This document shows, in pieces, positions 23,645 to 32,823 of a DNA stretch of 64,000 nt. The DNA comes from Effrenium voratum (Eukaryota > Sar > Dinophyceae > Suessiales > Symbiodiniaceae), in contig CAUJNA010000470.1 in assembly GCA_963377175.1 (NCBI GenBank), forward strand, positions 157,451 through 221,450, read 5' to 3'. The notes under the pieces are model-generated. The model had not been told where the DNA came from. It searched no databases and saw only the letters and a program-made list of their open reading frames with translations. A program made the translations under genes and the position numbers. The first letter of the stretch is position 1, and every line of letters begins with the position of its first letter.

Positions 23645-23672
<28 letters not shown>
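23645..23672. repeat. (CA)n microsatellite
   Basis: Fourteen or so ca units inside an OTU intron. Confidence 0.95.
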
Positions 23673-23808
23673 CTTCCTGCCAAATGATGAGAACTACTTT
23701 CTCTTCTTGCTCTCCTGGCTCTTGTGTTTTTGTCGCACTTGTTGCTCTTCTTATTTTTGCCGGTTGGTTTGTTTGTTTTTCGGCCACCGGAACTCGCGAT
23801 GCTCCAAG

Positions 23809-23952
23809 GTGGATTGAGATGACTTCCCAGTCCTCCGTGGACAGCTACGCCTCAAAGATGCGCCGCGGCGGCGAGTGGGGCGGCGCGCCAGAGATCGCCG
23901 TGTGCGCGCGCATGGCGGAAATCGACGTGCAGGTCTACGAGCCAGGCAAGGG
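23809..23952 (+). CDS. OTU-family protease, third exon
   Basis: After CCAAG, one base completes a codon and the frame reads WIEMTSQSSVDSYASKMRRG, then GEWGGAPEIAVCARMAEIDV and QVYEPGK. YASKMRRGGEWGGAPEIAVCA is the conserved central OTU block. The frame stays in phase with a possible GC donor at 23953, which leaves two bases and fits the next exon at 24502. Confidence 0.75.
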
Positions 23953-24501
23953 GCGGGCAAGAGGTCTCATCCAGAATTAGGGTTTTGGTTTCTTAGGGTA
24001 AATCTAATTAGTTGATTGGGGCCAGGCAGCGCCAAGGTTGCGAAGATGGGAAAGGTCGTGCAGGCTGGTCTTTTAGTGGTTTTGGGGTGACATCCAGGTA
24101 CGCTTTTGCTGGCTTTGCATCGACTGGTGACTAAGAGGGACCTAGGGAAACAAAGGAATTGAACTGCGCGGAAAAACAGGGCAGCGCAGCAAACGTGTTT
24201 TAGGTGGGCCCATTTGGTGAACCGAATACATCACTCACACACAAGACACTACGCGAATTCACAGGGTCAAAATGAAGCCAAAACAAAAGCGAGCAAAGTC
24301 TGTTTGTGCCTGTGCGATGGTCGAATTCAGGGATGCACGCCAGTTGTGCTTGATCTTGGGGCCCAAACAGTTTGCGGAATCTAGCCCTGCTTGGCCACGT
24401 GTATCCCTGGACTACAACGTGGTATTCATCACGCCTGTGAATAGACCACGTCCAAGCGATAGCTTGTTTTTGCCCGGCGCAACCGAAGCGCTGGCAGGTA
24501 G

Positions 24502-24616
24502 TGAAGGCTTCGACCTCATCGCATCCTTTCCTGGGAATGAGCAGGGGACGCCGACGCCCAAAGTGGTGCGAGTGTTGTACACGGGCCGTCTTCACTACGA
24601 CGCTTTGACTGAGTAA
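24502..24616 (+). CDS. OTU-family protease, terminal exon with catalytic His
   Basis: The frame reads EGFDLIASFPGNEQGTPTPK, then VVRVLYTGRLHYDALTE, and stops at TAA 24614-24616. V-L-Y-x-G-x-x-HYDAL is the OTU C-terminal strand and catalytic His. The acceptor is either TAG at 24501, which fits the phase of 23952, or AG at 24497. The four exons together give an OTU domain of about 140 residues with all catalytic motifs present. The C-terminus lies right after the His, so any other domains would be N-terminal, perhaps in the exons at 20362-21657. Confidence 0.75.
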
Positions 24617-25131
24617 AAGTTTCGTTTCAAAGAGCCTACCCCATGGCATACTGCAGTACAGCGGACAAAAAGGACCTGTTGATGCACGAAAAGAGACAAA
24701 GAGGACGTAAACTATGAATTCCATGTGCAACTTAACAGGGCGTAGTCTACCTACAAGCATGCGGATGTTGTTCACTGAATGCAAGGAGTGTTTGACTATG
24801 GCTCATGTTCAAAGTCAGTTGCAGAGTGAGTCGCTGGCAAGTCCACGATGCCTGCATTTGAAAAAAGGGTCTTTGGCCGGAGTCGATGCCACCGATGGAA
24901 GTCCTGCCAGATATGCAGAGCAACTGGCGATTGCCGGTGCCTCGCTAACACTCCCCCTACACCTACGCTTTGTGTGGAGGTGAGTGGCCTGATGTTTTTA
25001 CTATTCTAAATATACATGTATTCAACTTCACATTGTGTGTGTGTTGTTGAGGCTACCCTTTTCAGGCTAGCTCAAAGGGAAAGCAACGGACAACCACCGC
25101 GTTCTAAACCGGTCCCCCGGTTTCAACACAG

Positions 25132-25210
25132 GTGAAGAATGGCTTCCAGATCCGCACAGAGGAGCCGCGCACAAAGACCCGCGAGCCTGATTGGAATGCA
25201 GCTTTTGGTC
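25132..25210 (+). CDS. Weak exon candidate
   Basis: After CAACACAG the frame reads VKNGFQIRTEEPRTKTREPD, then WNAAFG. The pattern of a basic strand, then P-x-W-N and an aromatic, is faintly like a C2 domain, but it is too short to assign. It would be an early exon of the gene ending at 39437, or unrelated. Confidence 0.3.
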
Positions 25211-26200
25211 GGGGAGGTAGCCCCTTGGTGGATCTAAACGGAAGCCAAAAGGACCGGCCATTTTTGCGATCAGAAAGACACACCCATTTCTGGGTCCTCG
25301 AAATATGAAGCAGGTTTTGGTGGCTTTCTGCGTTCCTCAGATGGGCAAGATTTGGGTGTGTCTCATGGCTTGCCTTTAAGCCAACCCTGAAAAGGGTACG
25401 CTCAAAAAAGGACGCACGCATTTGGCTACATGGACAAAATCCATGCCAGTCACCAGTTGGAACTGGCAGAGTATTCCAACATTCATGGGCTTCATTCATT
25501 TTAGGTGCTTTGTGGATTGTCCATCAGCAGTCTGGATTTTAAGAGGGAGCTTCCTCAAGAATGGTGGACATAAATCTCCAATAATATCCATCTGGCCAAT
25601 TTGACCTGTTTGTTCAGCTTGGGACAAGCTCCTTCAAGATCTTTTGGACATGGGGTGAGTTGTATGTCATGCTTGTCCAATTTTGTCAAAGGATCCCGGA
25701 GTCTCCACCGAACGAATGTATCAAGCGGGCGTGTGAGTCTGATGAATGTAGGATCTTGGGACCTTGGAAAACCCTTTTAATCTTTTCGGGGAGGCGGCAA
25801 CTTGACTTGCTTTTTGGTCCAGGTTGATAGTTGTCGTATTGTTGTATTGGCTGCTTTCCGGCCCACACCAGAAAGGAATGATAATTACAACACGCCAGGT
25901 TCATGCCCTGCTTTCACACATTCCAGCTTGGAGCTTCTCGTGTTCTGTCAATGGCAGTTGTCATAGCCCTCGGCTGTCCGTCTCTGCCCGGTTTGCGCAA
26001 CTTCAAAGCCCCCGAGACCAACTCTATCGGCTGTCCTTTTCAACCGGCCGTGTGTCTGGGGAGAATGTCCTAGGAATCCAGCTGCCAAAACCCTCAAGCG
26101 CTTTTTCCCTGGCCCAGGAGGTGAGCCCAAGATCCTACCCGGCTCTTGCAGCAATCTGGACCAATCGCTTGAAAAACGCCGTCGGTTTTTACTCTCACAG

Positions 26201-26254
26201 GAGGAAGGCTGGCCCGCGCAAGCACAGCTGGCCTTAAAGGTCTCGCATCTCGAG
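26201..26254 (+). CDS. Exon 1 seen of coiled-coil gene C
   Basis: A CTCTCACAG acceptor and CTCGAG|GC donor enclose exactly 18 codons (EEGWPAQAQLALKVSHLE). Phase 0 at both ends, as for every later exon of this gene. Earlier exons are not identified; the gene must begin after the OTU stop at 24616 if the two are separate. Confidence 0.5.
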
Positions 26255-26798
26255 GCCATCCGAAGTGGGGACTTGAACGGACGGCAAGAAAGCGAAGGGA
26301 GATCATGGATTTGAGGTGTTCTTCTTTTCTCTGGGGGAGAATTGCTTGATTTGTTTGTGGGAGAATTGCTTGATTTGTCCAGTTGTTGTTCAAGCATGAG
26401 AGCATCAGAGACCTCCTTGGATAGAAAGTTGGGGCGTTTGTCAGCTTAGCATTTGAACGAAAGAGCTGACCAGTTCAGTCACTAGACTGTTTTGTGGCGA
26501 TACGTAGCGTTGGGCTTGTTTGAGGAAAGCTGGATGGGTGTCTCACTCTTTGGCTCTCAAGTGTCCTGTCTGCTCTTCACACCCGGGAATTGCAATGCGT
26601 TCGTTTCAAGCAAGGTGGTCTTGCATGAAGTACATGCAGAAAGCAACGAGCGGTCAACGTGTTTGCCAACAATCGAACAACAGAAACGAATGAGCAAGCA
26701 AGCGAACAAACAAAAATAAACAAACAAACGGGAACACAGCACAGCACAATTTACACGCAAGACTTTGACTTCGTCCAAGGGCGCGCATGCGGGGCCAG

Positions 26799-26852
26799 GC
26801 GGATGTGCAGCTGCTTCGGCAGCGGAAGGAAGACCTGGAGCATGAGAATGAG
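26799..26852 (+). CDS. Exon 2 seen of coiled-coil gene C
   Basis: A GGGCCAG acceptor, 18 codons (ADVQLLRQRKEDLEHENE) and a GAG|GC donor; phase 0 at both ends. Strongly charged, with heptad-spaced Leu. The frame stays open to a GT at 26875, which would give a phase-1 end that does not fit. The next intron contains the 7.5-kb retrotransposon. Confidence 0.65.
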
Positions 26853-26974
26853 GCCACGAGCCGCGCGCGAACGCGTGGCCCGAAATCATGGGGTGAGCCG
26901 TGGGTGGCAAACGAATCTGACGTTGATCTACATGCGTACTTCTTCTCTCTACCCCCAGGTGATCATACATATAT

Positions 26975-27037
26975 GGACTCACGTAGCGGGTATAAAGAGT
27001 AAAGCACTTGTCTGCCGCAGCCACGTCAGCTTAAGGT
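26975..27037 (+). repeat. Split direct repeat A1 (left end)
   Basis: 63 bp starting ggactcacgtagcgggtat and ending agcttaaggt; the same sequence as A2 at 34110-34172 with no mismatch seen. Contains TATAAA at 26991-26996. A 13-base leader separates it from the ORF1 start. Confidence 0.93.
26991..26996 (+). promoter_or_regulatory. Possible TATA box of the element
   Basis: TATAAA lies 55 bases upstream of the ORF1 ATG inside repeat A. Position fits a promoter, but dinoflagellate promoters usually lack a TATA box, so this is inference only. The same bases form part of the inverted arm at the B1/A2 junction. Confidence 0.25.
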
Positions 27038-27050
27038 TTGGCGTAGGTGG

Positions 27051-27890
27051 ATGGGGGAGCAGCCGTGCCCACTGTGTGAAGGTCGGTACGGGACCTTCCG
27101 GTGGTGCACGGTGTGTAGCTCCTTGGAGCAGCTCCGGTTCGCTGTCCTCCGTGGTTTTGAGCGGGAGGACAGCGAGGAGCTTGGGAGAAGGATCAGGGAC
27201 TTCTCCTCGACCCTCCTGTCTTGGGGCGCTCGGCTCCAGAGACAGCGGGAGGGTCGCACTCTCGCCCAGGTCAAGGCCGGTGGTGCTGGACCTGTGGTGC
27301 CCGCGGGGCTAGGGGCTCTCAGGCCGGCTGAGCCCGCTGGCCCCCCTCCGACAGGAGGGGATCGGGAGGGAGCGCCCTCGGCGTCCTCTCCTGCCACTAC
27401 CTCCAAGGCAGCCCCGGAGGTCCCAAGGGCTTCCCGCACGCCGGAGAGGCGGAGGAGGAAGGAAAGCAAGAGGAGCCGCAGCTCCAGGAGGAGGAGAAGC
27501 CCAGGAAGGGCTAGGCATCGCAGGAGGGAGGCTTCTGCGTCACCTGTGAGAGCGCCCGTGCCTCCCAGGGATCCCCCACCCCCGGCTCCTAGGGCCCTTT
27601 CCCCTGCGGAATTGCCTGTGGAGGTTCCGGAGTTGGCTGCCGGTAAGAGGGAGGCCTCCGAGGTGTCCCTCACTGAGTCGGAGGAGGAGGATAGCCCTGA
27701 GGCGGCCGCCTCTCTTGAGGATAGCCTGGAGGCGGTTGCCCCTCCTGTTCCTGAGGAGTCGGGAGTTGGCAGTGCCTGGGTTGGGCCCATTCGCGCAGTT
27801 AGGAGACCCCGGGCGGTGGTCCCTTGGAAAGGAGGGAAGAACAAAGGCAAGAAGAAGCGTGAGAGGCAGGCCCGATTTCGGGGCCGTTGA
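27051..27890 (+). CDS. Element ORF1: Zn-motif, Arg/Ser-rich protein
   Basis: A 279-residue protein that starts at an ATG just after A1. An N-terminal C6-x2-C9-x9-C19-x2-C22 set could bind zinc. Residues of about 130-165 are dense in Arg and Ser, like an RS region; a strongly acidic stretch lies near 210-230, and the last 25 residues are very basic. Such charge blocks fit an RNA-binding, Gag-accessory or assembly role. No family recognised. The stop is followed 14 bases later by the ATG of ORF2. Confidence 0.75.
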   Translation: MGEQPCPLCEGRYGTFRWCTVCSSLEQLRFAVLRGFEREDSEELGRRIRDFSSTLLSWGARLQRQREGRTLAQVKAGGAGPVVPAGLGALRPAEPAGPPPTGGDREGAPSASSPATTSKAAPEVPRASRTPERRRRKESKRSRSSRRRRSPGRARHRRREASASPVRAPVPPRDPPPPAPRALSPAELPVEVPELAAGKREASEVSLTESEEEDSPEAAASLEDSLEAVAPPVPEESGVGSAWVGPIRAVRRPRAVVPWKGGKNKGKKKRERQARFRGR

Positions 27891-27904
27891 AGGAGGCTGG
27901 AGCA

Positions 27905-29350
27905 ATGCCTCCTAAGGTCTTGAGGAGGCCCGCAGCAGGTTTGCCGCTGGTGAGGCGCCCTGCTGGGATTCTGAGGAGACCGGCTGCTGCTGTGATAGAC
28001 CATGAGGAGAACCCTCCTAGGCGCCGTCGCCGTGTGGGAGGAGGAGATGAACTGGTGCTGGCCGAGCTCGATATGGTCAGCTTGGGAAAGTTGCAGAGGA
28101 TCTGGCTGGATCCATGCGTTTACTGGATGGAAGAAACTTCGGTGGTGGGAGTTGTCAAGGGTGCCCGCATTGAGGGGTCCGAGGTTTATTTGGACCTCTT
28201 GGTGGAGGGGACCCGATCCGGAAGACTCTTGGAGTATGTCTCAGGCACTCCTGAAGGGCGCATCAAGCTGCATGTGTGCCCGCGGGAGTGCGAGCAGGAG
28301 CTCTGCGAGGATGGCCTGGTACATGGTCGTGTGTTTCGCGAAGTTCCGGGTGTGCCCTCTGAGGCGTGGATGTCAAATGCGTGCCGGGTGGAGCCCGATG
28401 AGAATCGTGCCCTTCGTGAAGAAGCTGAGAAGCTAAGAAATGCAGGAGTTGCGGGAGCTCTTGCCCTTGATGAGAACTCCTATGAGCCCGAGGCGGGGGA
28501 CTTGGAGGCGGATCAGAAGAAGAGGAAGGAGGCAAAGGAGAAAAGAGGAAAGAAAAAGAGGACTAAGGTGGTGCTTGAAAGTAGGAAGGCGTTGAAGGAT
28601 GTGGTGGGGTCCACGGGATTGGACCCGGACCCTGTGGTGAGGAAGATCGTGTTGAGGCGTGCATCCAGGACAGTGAGGAAGAAGAGGAAAAGGTCAGATG
28701 ATAGCTCAGGGAGAGCCTCATCATCTTCGATGTCGGAGGAGGAGCCCGAGGAGCTGTTCGGATGCAGCACGAGGCCCGAAGAGGTGGGCCGCCGCTTCCC
28801 CGGCGTGTTGGCGGCTGAAGGAATCAGGGAGATGCGAGCCAGTCTCCTGAAGAACACGGGGCAGTTGTGGGATTTGGAGGATGGCCCGCTCCCTCCTCTG
28901 AGCACCATGTACTTCAGGCAGACCTTGATGTCGAGGATGGCACCTCCCATGGCTCGAGAGACGCACACCCTGTGCTACGGGCTGGACCTCCTGTTGCAAG
29001 GCCGGGCTGCAGAGCTAGGCGACCTTTTGGTGCAAAGGATCAAGAGCCTGGAAGGCGTTGCTGCTGGCCTTCATTACTCGGTGATGCAGAAGATGGAGCT
29101 CCTGCCCATGGATGCATCCCGTGTGGCGCGCTATACCGAGGTGCATGACGCGGCTAAGGTGGCACGAGATGAGGCCCGAGCTTTGTCTGCTGGCTCCCGG
29201 GCACAAGGGAGAGGAGGTTCAGATTCAGGTTGGGTGCCGTATGGGCCGCGAGGCAGAGATGAGAAAGGTGGCGGAAAAGGAAAAGGCGAGAAGGGGAAAG
29301 ATAAGGGTCGTGCAAAAGATTGGCCCAAGAAGAAGGAGGAGAAGAAGTGA
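27905..29350 (+). CDS. Element ORF2: Gag-like basic protein
   Basis: A 481-residue protein. The N-terminus has three RRPA-type repeats (LRRPAA, VRRPA, LRRPAA), a motif common in dinoflagellate-encoded proteins. Residues of about 40-180 form a mixed alpha/beta region, followed by long Lys/Arg/Glu runs. A more regular helical region (about 330-430, with LSTMYFRQTL and LLQGRAAELGDLLVQRI) may be a capsid-like domain. The tail is Gly/Lys-rich. Start chosen at the ATG at 27905; the frame is open upstream to a TTG at 27887 that overlaps the ORF1 stop. The stop TGA at 29348 overlaps the ORF3 ATG by one base. Gag is inferred from position and charge, not from a recognised domain. Confidence 0.8.
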   Translation: MPPKVLRRPAAGLPLVRRPAGILRRPAAAVIDHEENPPRRRRRVGGGDELVLAELDMVSLGKLQRIWLDPCVYWMEETSVVGVVKGARIEGSEVYLDLLVEGTRSGRLLEYVSGTPEGRIKLHVCPRECEQELCEDGLVHGRVFREVPGVPSEAWMSNACRVEPDENRALREEAEKLRNAGVAGALALDENSYEPEAGDLEADQKKRKEAKEKRGKKKRTKVVLESRKALKDVVGSTGLDPDPVVRKIVLRRASRTVRKKRKRSDDSSGRASSSSMSEEEPEELFGCSTRPEEVGRRFPGVLAAEGIREMRASLLKNTGQLWDLEDGPLPPLSTMYFRQTLMSRMAPPMARETHTLCYGLDLLLQGRAAELGDLLVQRIKSLEGVAAGLHYSVMQKMELLPMDASRVARYTEVHDAAKVARDEARALSAGSRAQGRGGSDSGWVPYGPRGRDEKGGGKGKGEKGKDKGRAKDWPKKKEEKK

Positions 29351-32300
29351 TGAAGAGGAGGCATTCGGGAGAGGACTCCGAGGTGGAGTTTTCTCCTGGG
29401 GGAGCCGGGGAGGCGGTCGACCGTGAAGGTCCCCCTCCTGGGCGCCCTCTGGCCGTGCAAGAGCGGCTGAACGCTATCAAGCTGAGGCTCCCAGGGTTAA
29501 CCTTAGGCGAGGCCGGTGGATGCTTGGTGGATTTGCTAGATCTGTTCAATGTTGGAATGTTGCACTGCAGGTCCCAGCCCATGGAAGGGAAATCCGTATT
29601 TCCTCTTCCCCTAGCAATCCTATCCGAGCTTTCACCCGCCAAGCATGCGCTGCTGTCCGCAGTGTGCCGGAGTCTCAACTCCCTTGCGGGATGCACAGAC
29701 CCGCAAGGCCGGTCCTCGCACGCTGGACGCATGGCCGTGAAACAACTCGCGGCTGCCGTTGAGGTTTGTGAGAGTTGGAGTGAGGTTTTTCAAGATGTGA
29801 ACTTCTCGGACTTCCTGAAAGTCAAAGGCATTGACTACAAGGGGGATGAGGTGAAACTTGCTGTCAACCTTAGTTGGGAGTGCCTTGCCCCTGCTCTCCC
29901 GGATGAAGTAGGGAAACTCAAGTTGGCTGAGCTTTGCACCCTTGGAACCCGCTTTTACGTGGACCATTTCGAGGACTTCTTGGTCCCTTCAAATGAGATG
30001 AGTCTAGGCAAGCCTCCCCGAGTTTTTGCCGATGCCAAAGAGTGGCCTTCTATTTGCCAAGGCTTGGTGGGTAAGGGGATCTGCGAGGTGGTGCCTTTGG
30101 ATGAGCTGTTCCACATACAAGGTCAACCCCTCCTGAATGGCATGTTCGGAGTTGGAAAAGGCGAGTTTGTGAACGGGAAGGAGACACTCCGGTTGATCAT
30201 GAACTTGATCCCTTTGAACAGAAACTGCCGAGGTATTTCCGGTGACGTTGGAACGTTGCCCCAAATTTCGGGGATGTCTGCCTTCGTGTTGGAGGGGTCT
30301 GAAGTGGCCCTCCTGTCGTCTGAAGACATCAGATGCTTTTTCTATCTCTTCCAGGTTCCCCCTGCGTGGAAAAGATTCCTGGGGTTTAACAAGCTTGTCC
30401 CCGAGGACCTCGTTCCCTCCTCCCTCACTGGGAGGAAGTGCGTCCTGGCCGCCAAGGTCCTCCCTATGGGGTTCCTTAACAGTGTTAGCATCGCCCAGCA
30501 TGTGCACCGTAACGTGATTAGGAGCGTGGACCCCCTCCTTTTGACGGGAGATCAAGAGATCCGGAAAGACAAGAGTTTCCCCGTGAGCTCACACCTTTTT
30601 AGGATCTACCTCGACAACTTCGATTTCATCCAGAGAGTGGACTCCCAGTTGGCCGTCAGGCTGGAGGGGAGGGAGAGCCCGGAACAGAAGGCTGTCAGGA
30701 AGGCCTACGAGTCGGCCTGCCTGCCTCGGCATCCCAAGAAGAGTGTGGTTAGTGCTGAAAGGGCAGAGGTGCAAGGTGCGGTCGTCAGGGGCCACGAAGG
30801 GGTGGCTTATCCCCGCCCGGAAAAAGTACTGAAGTACATGGGGCTGGCGGTGGAGCTGATTGTGTGGGGCCGAGCTGGCCTCAAACATTTGCAAGTGGTC
30901 GCCGGAGGACTGGTATACATTGCTATGTTCAGGCGCCCGCTGTTCTGTGGCCTCAATTGCGTGTGGCGTCACATTGAGGTTCTAAAGCAGGGAGGTGGCA
31001 AGCCCCAGCTTCTACCTCCTGCCGTGGTGGCCGAGCTGGTACGGTTCTTGTGTTTGGTCCCTCTAGCACAACTGGACTTCCGGGGTGAGCTGGTAGGAGA
31101 TGTCACTGCCAGTGATGCGTCCACCACTGGTGGAGGCATCTGCGTCACAAAAGGCCTCACGAGTTATGGGGTTCATGCCTCCCAGGCCAGTATCCGGGGG
31201 GAGTGGCCTGAACCCCATGACATGTGTCAGGTGTTGACGGTAGGCCTTTTTGATGGCCGTGGTGCCCTTCGCCTGGCCTGCGATGCGCTTGGCTTGCCTA
31301 TGTGTGGGCACATTTCTGTTGAATCACATGCCCCGGCCCGCAGGGTTGTCGAAAGCTTCTTCCCAGGAACCGTGATGTGGGATGATGTACGCACCGTAAC
31401 TGAGGAAGTCGTTCTGCAGTGGTCCACCCAGTTCTCCTCGGCAGGAGTAGTGCTCATAGGGGCCGGACCCCCTTGCCAGGGGGTCTCCGGGCTCAACGCT
31501 GACAAGAAGGGTGCTTTGAAAGATGCACGAAGCTGCCTCTTTGCGGAGGTGCCCCGGATTACCGCGTTGATCCGCAAGTGTTTCCCATGGTGCCAGGTGA
31601 AGTTCCTCATGGAAAGTGTTGCATCCATGGATGACCGTGACAGGCATCACATGAGTGAGGCCATAGGTTTTGGGCCCTGGCATGTGGACAGTGGTCAGGT
31701 CAGTCCTTGCCGGCGTCCTAGGCTGTACTGGGTCGATTGGGAGCTGGGTGGTGGAGAAGGAGTTTTAAAGCCGCAACCGCCCGGGGCTCCTGGCAAAGAT
31801 GTCGGCCTGGTGAGCTTAAGCGCTACTGTGGACTGGAAAGATTTTTTGAAGGGGGGTTGGAAGCCGCCTCCGAGTGGTGTGTTTCCCACCTTCACCACTA
31901 GTCGGCCTTCCCCCGCGCCTGGCCGCAAGCCTGCTGGGCTGGGAACATGCCAGCCACATGAGCGGTCCCGGTGGGAAGCTGACCGTCATCGATTCCCGCC
32001 GTACCAGTACAAGGACAAGTTCTGTGTGTGGAACAAGCAGGGCGACATGCGGCCTCCTGACATCGAAGAGCGGGAGGTGGCCATGGGGTTCCCGTTGGGA
32101 TACACCAAGGCCTGCATGCCCAAGTCGCAACATGGCAACATCCAGTTCGAAGATTGCCGGCTTAGTCTAGTGGGCAATTCTTGGAACCTCTTCGTGATCA
32201 CCTGGCTAGTATACTGGCTGTTCTTCCCGTTGGGACTCTGTGCACCGCGGTCTTTGCAGGACATCGTGAAGAGCCTCGCGCCCGGATGGTCTCCTACGTT

Positions 32301-32823
32301 CCAGGGAGTACTACTGCGGCCCCCTTTGAGGGCTGTCAGGGGCACCAAGGTTGACTCATCATTGAGGCTCGTGAAGAAGTTCCTGGGAGTCATTTCTATA
32401 AAAGGAGAGGATCTCCTTCTTCAGGCTTCTACCGATGTCCATGTCCGGTTCCACAGGTTGCGAGCATCTATCCCCAGCAGATTGTGGCGGTGGAGAACTG
32501 TGGCCGGATGGACTTGGAAATCACATACGGACCACATCAACGTTTTGGAATTGCGCGCCATCCTGAGCACCGTCAAGTGGCGCCTCGAGCAACGTGGACA
32601 GATGCACAAGCGATGGATCCATCTCACTGACTCTCTGGTTTGCCTGCACAGCCTTTGTCGTGGCCGCACGTCGAGCCGCAAACTTCGTAGAACCCTCACC
32701 CGAATCAATTGCTTACTCCTCGCGACACGCTCCCAGCCCCTATGGGGGTATGTGCACACGCACCAGAATCCAGCCGACAGGCCAAGCAGGAGAGGTGTCC
32801 GTCGCAAATGGTTAAAGCAATGA
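29350..32823 (+). CDS. Element ORF3: reverse transcriptase, RNase H and C5 DNA methyltransferase
   Basis: 1157 residues from the ATG that overlaps the ORF2 stop. RT (about 200-560): RLIMNLIPLN at 281, motif A SEDIRCFFYLF with D326, LPMGFLNS, and YLDN at 420-423 in place of YxDD. RNase H: first Asp in SDAS at 589, then E1067 in NVLELRA, D1094 in TDSLV and D1143 in NPADRPSR. Between the first and second of these lies a C5-cytosine methyltransferase (about 618-945): FDGRG at 634, GPPCQGVSG with catalytic C709, MESV at 754-757 (usual ENV), RRPRLYW at 788-794 for the QxRxR motif, a GFP motif at 913, and GNS at 942. The protein would make element cDNA, remove RNA and methylate cytosine in DNA. The stop overlaps the ORF4 ATG (ATGA). 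Confidence 0.93.
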   Translation: MKRRHSGEDSEVEFSPGGAGEAVDREGPPPGRPLAVQERLNAIKLRLPGLTLGEAGGCLVDLLDLFNVGMLHCRSQPMEGKSVFPLPLAILSELSPAKHALLSAVCRSLNSLAGCTDPQGRSSHAGRMAVKQLAAAVEVCESWSEVFQDVNFSDFLKVKGIDYKGDEVKLAVNLSWECLAPALPDEVGKLKLAELCTLGTRFYVDHFEDFLVPSNEMSLGKPPRVFADAKEWPSICQGLVGKGICEVVPLDELFHIQGQPLLNGMFGVGKGEFVNGKETLRLIMNLIPLNRNCRGISGDVGTLPQISGMSAFVLEGSEVALLSSEDIRCFFYLFQVPPAWKRFLGFNKLVPEDLVPSSLTGRKCVLAAKVLPMGFLNSVSIAQHVHRNVIRSVDPLLLTGDQEIRKDKSFPVSSHLFRIYLDNFDFIQRVDSQLAVRLEGRESPEQKAVRKAYESACLPRHPKKSVVSAERAEVQGAVVRGHEGVAYPRPEKVLKYMGLAVELIVWGRAGLKHLQVVAGGLVYIAMFRRPLFCGLNCVWRHIEVLKQGGGKPQLLPPAVVAELVRFLCLVPLAQLDFRGELVGDVTASDASTTGGGICVTKGLTSYGVHASQASIRGEWPEPHDMCQVLTVGLFDGRGALRLACDALGLPMCGHISVESHAPARRVVESFFPGTVMWDDVRTVTEEVVLQWSTQFSSAGVVLIGAGPPCQGVSGLNADKKGALKDARSCLFAEVPRITALIRKCFPWCQVKFLMESVASMDDRDRHHMSEAIGFGPWHVDSGQVSPCRRPRLYWVDWELGGGEGVLKPQPPGAPGKDVGLVSLSATVDWKDFLKGGWKPPPSGVFPTFTTSRPSPAPGRKPAGLGTCQPHERSRWEADRHRFPPYQYKDKFCVWNKQGDMRPPDIEEREVAMGFPLGYTKACMPKSQHGNIQFEDCRLSLVGNSWNLFVITWLVYWLFFPLGLCAPRSLQDIVKSLAPGWSPTFQGVLLRPPLRAVRGTKVDSSLRLVKKFLGVISIKGEDLLLQASTDVHVRFHRLRASIPSRLWRWRTVAGWTWKSHTDHINVLELRAILSTVKWRLEQRGQMHKRWIHLTDSLVCLHSLCRGRTSSRKLRRTLTRINCLLLATRSQPLWGYVHTHQNPADRPSRRGVRRKWLKQ
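31201..32190 (+). other. C5-methyltransferase domain inserted in RNase H
   Basis: Residues of about 618-945 of ORF3. Motifs I, IV, VI, VIII, IX and X of cytosine-C5 methyltransferases occur in the standard order. The segment lies between the first RNase H strand (SDASTTGGGICV, D589) and the WTWKSHTDHINVLEL block with E1067, so the RNase H active-site Asp and Glu are 478 residues apart instead of roughly 40-50. No target-recognition domain of the long DNMT type is seen; motif VIII to motif IX is about 115 residues, enough for a compact one. Confidence 0.88.

Noticed and set aside
27026..28003. 325-codon minus-strand ORF opposite element ORF1
   Set aside because: Shadow of the GC-rich, Arg/Ser-rich ORF1 on the other strand.
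29320..29349. Upstream TTG start for ORF3 (and TTG at 27887 and 32709 for ORF2 and ORF4)
   Set aside because: ATG codons lie at or just after the stop of the preceding ORF, so non-ATG starts are not needed.
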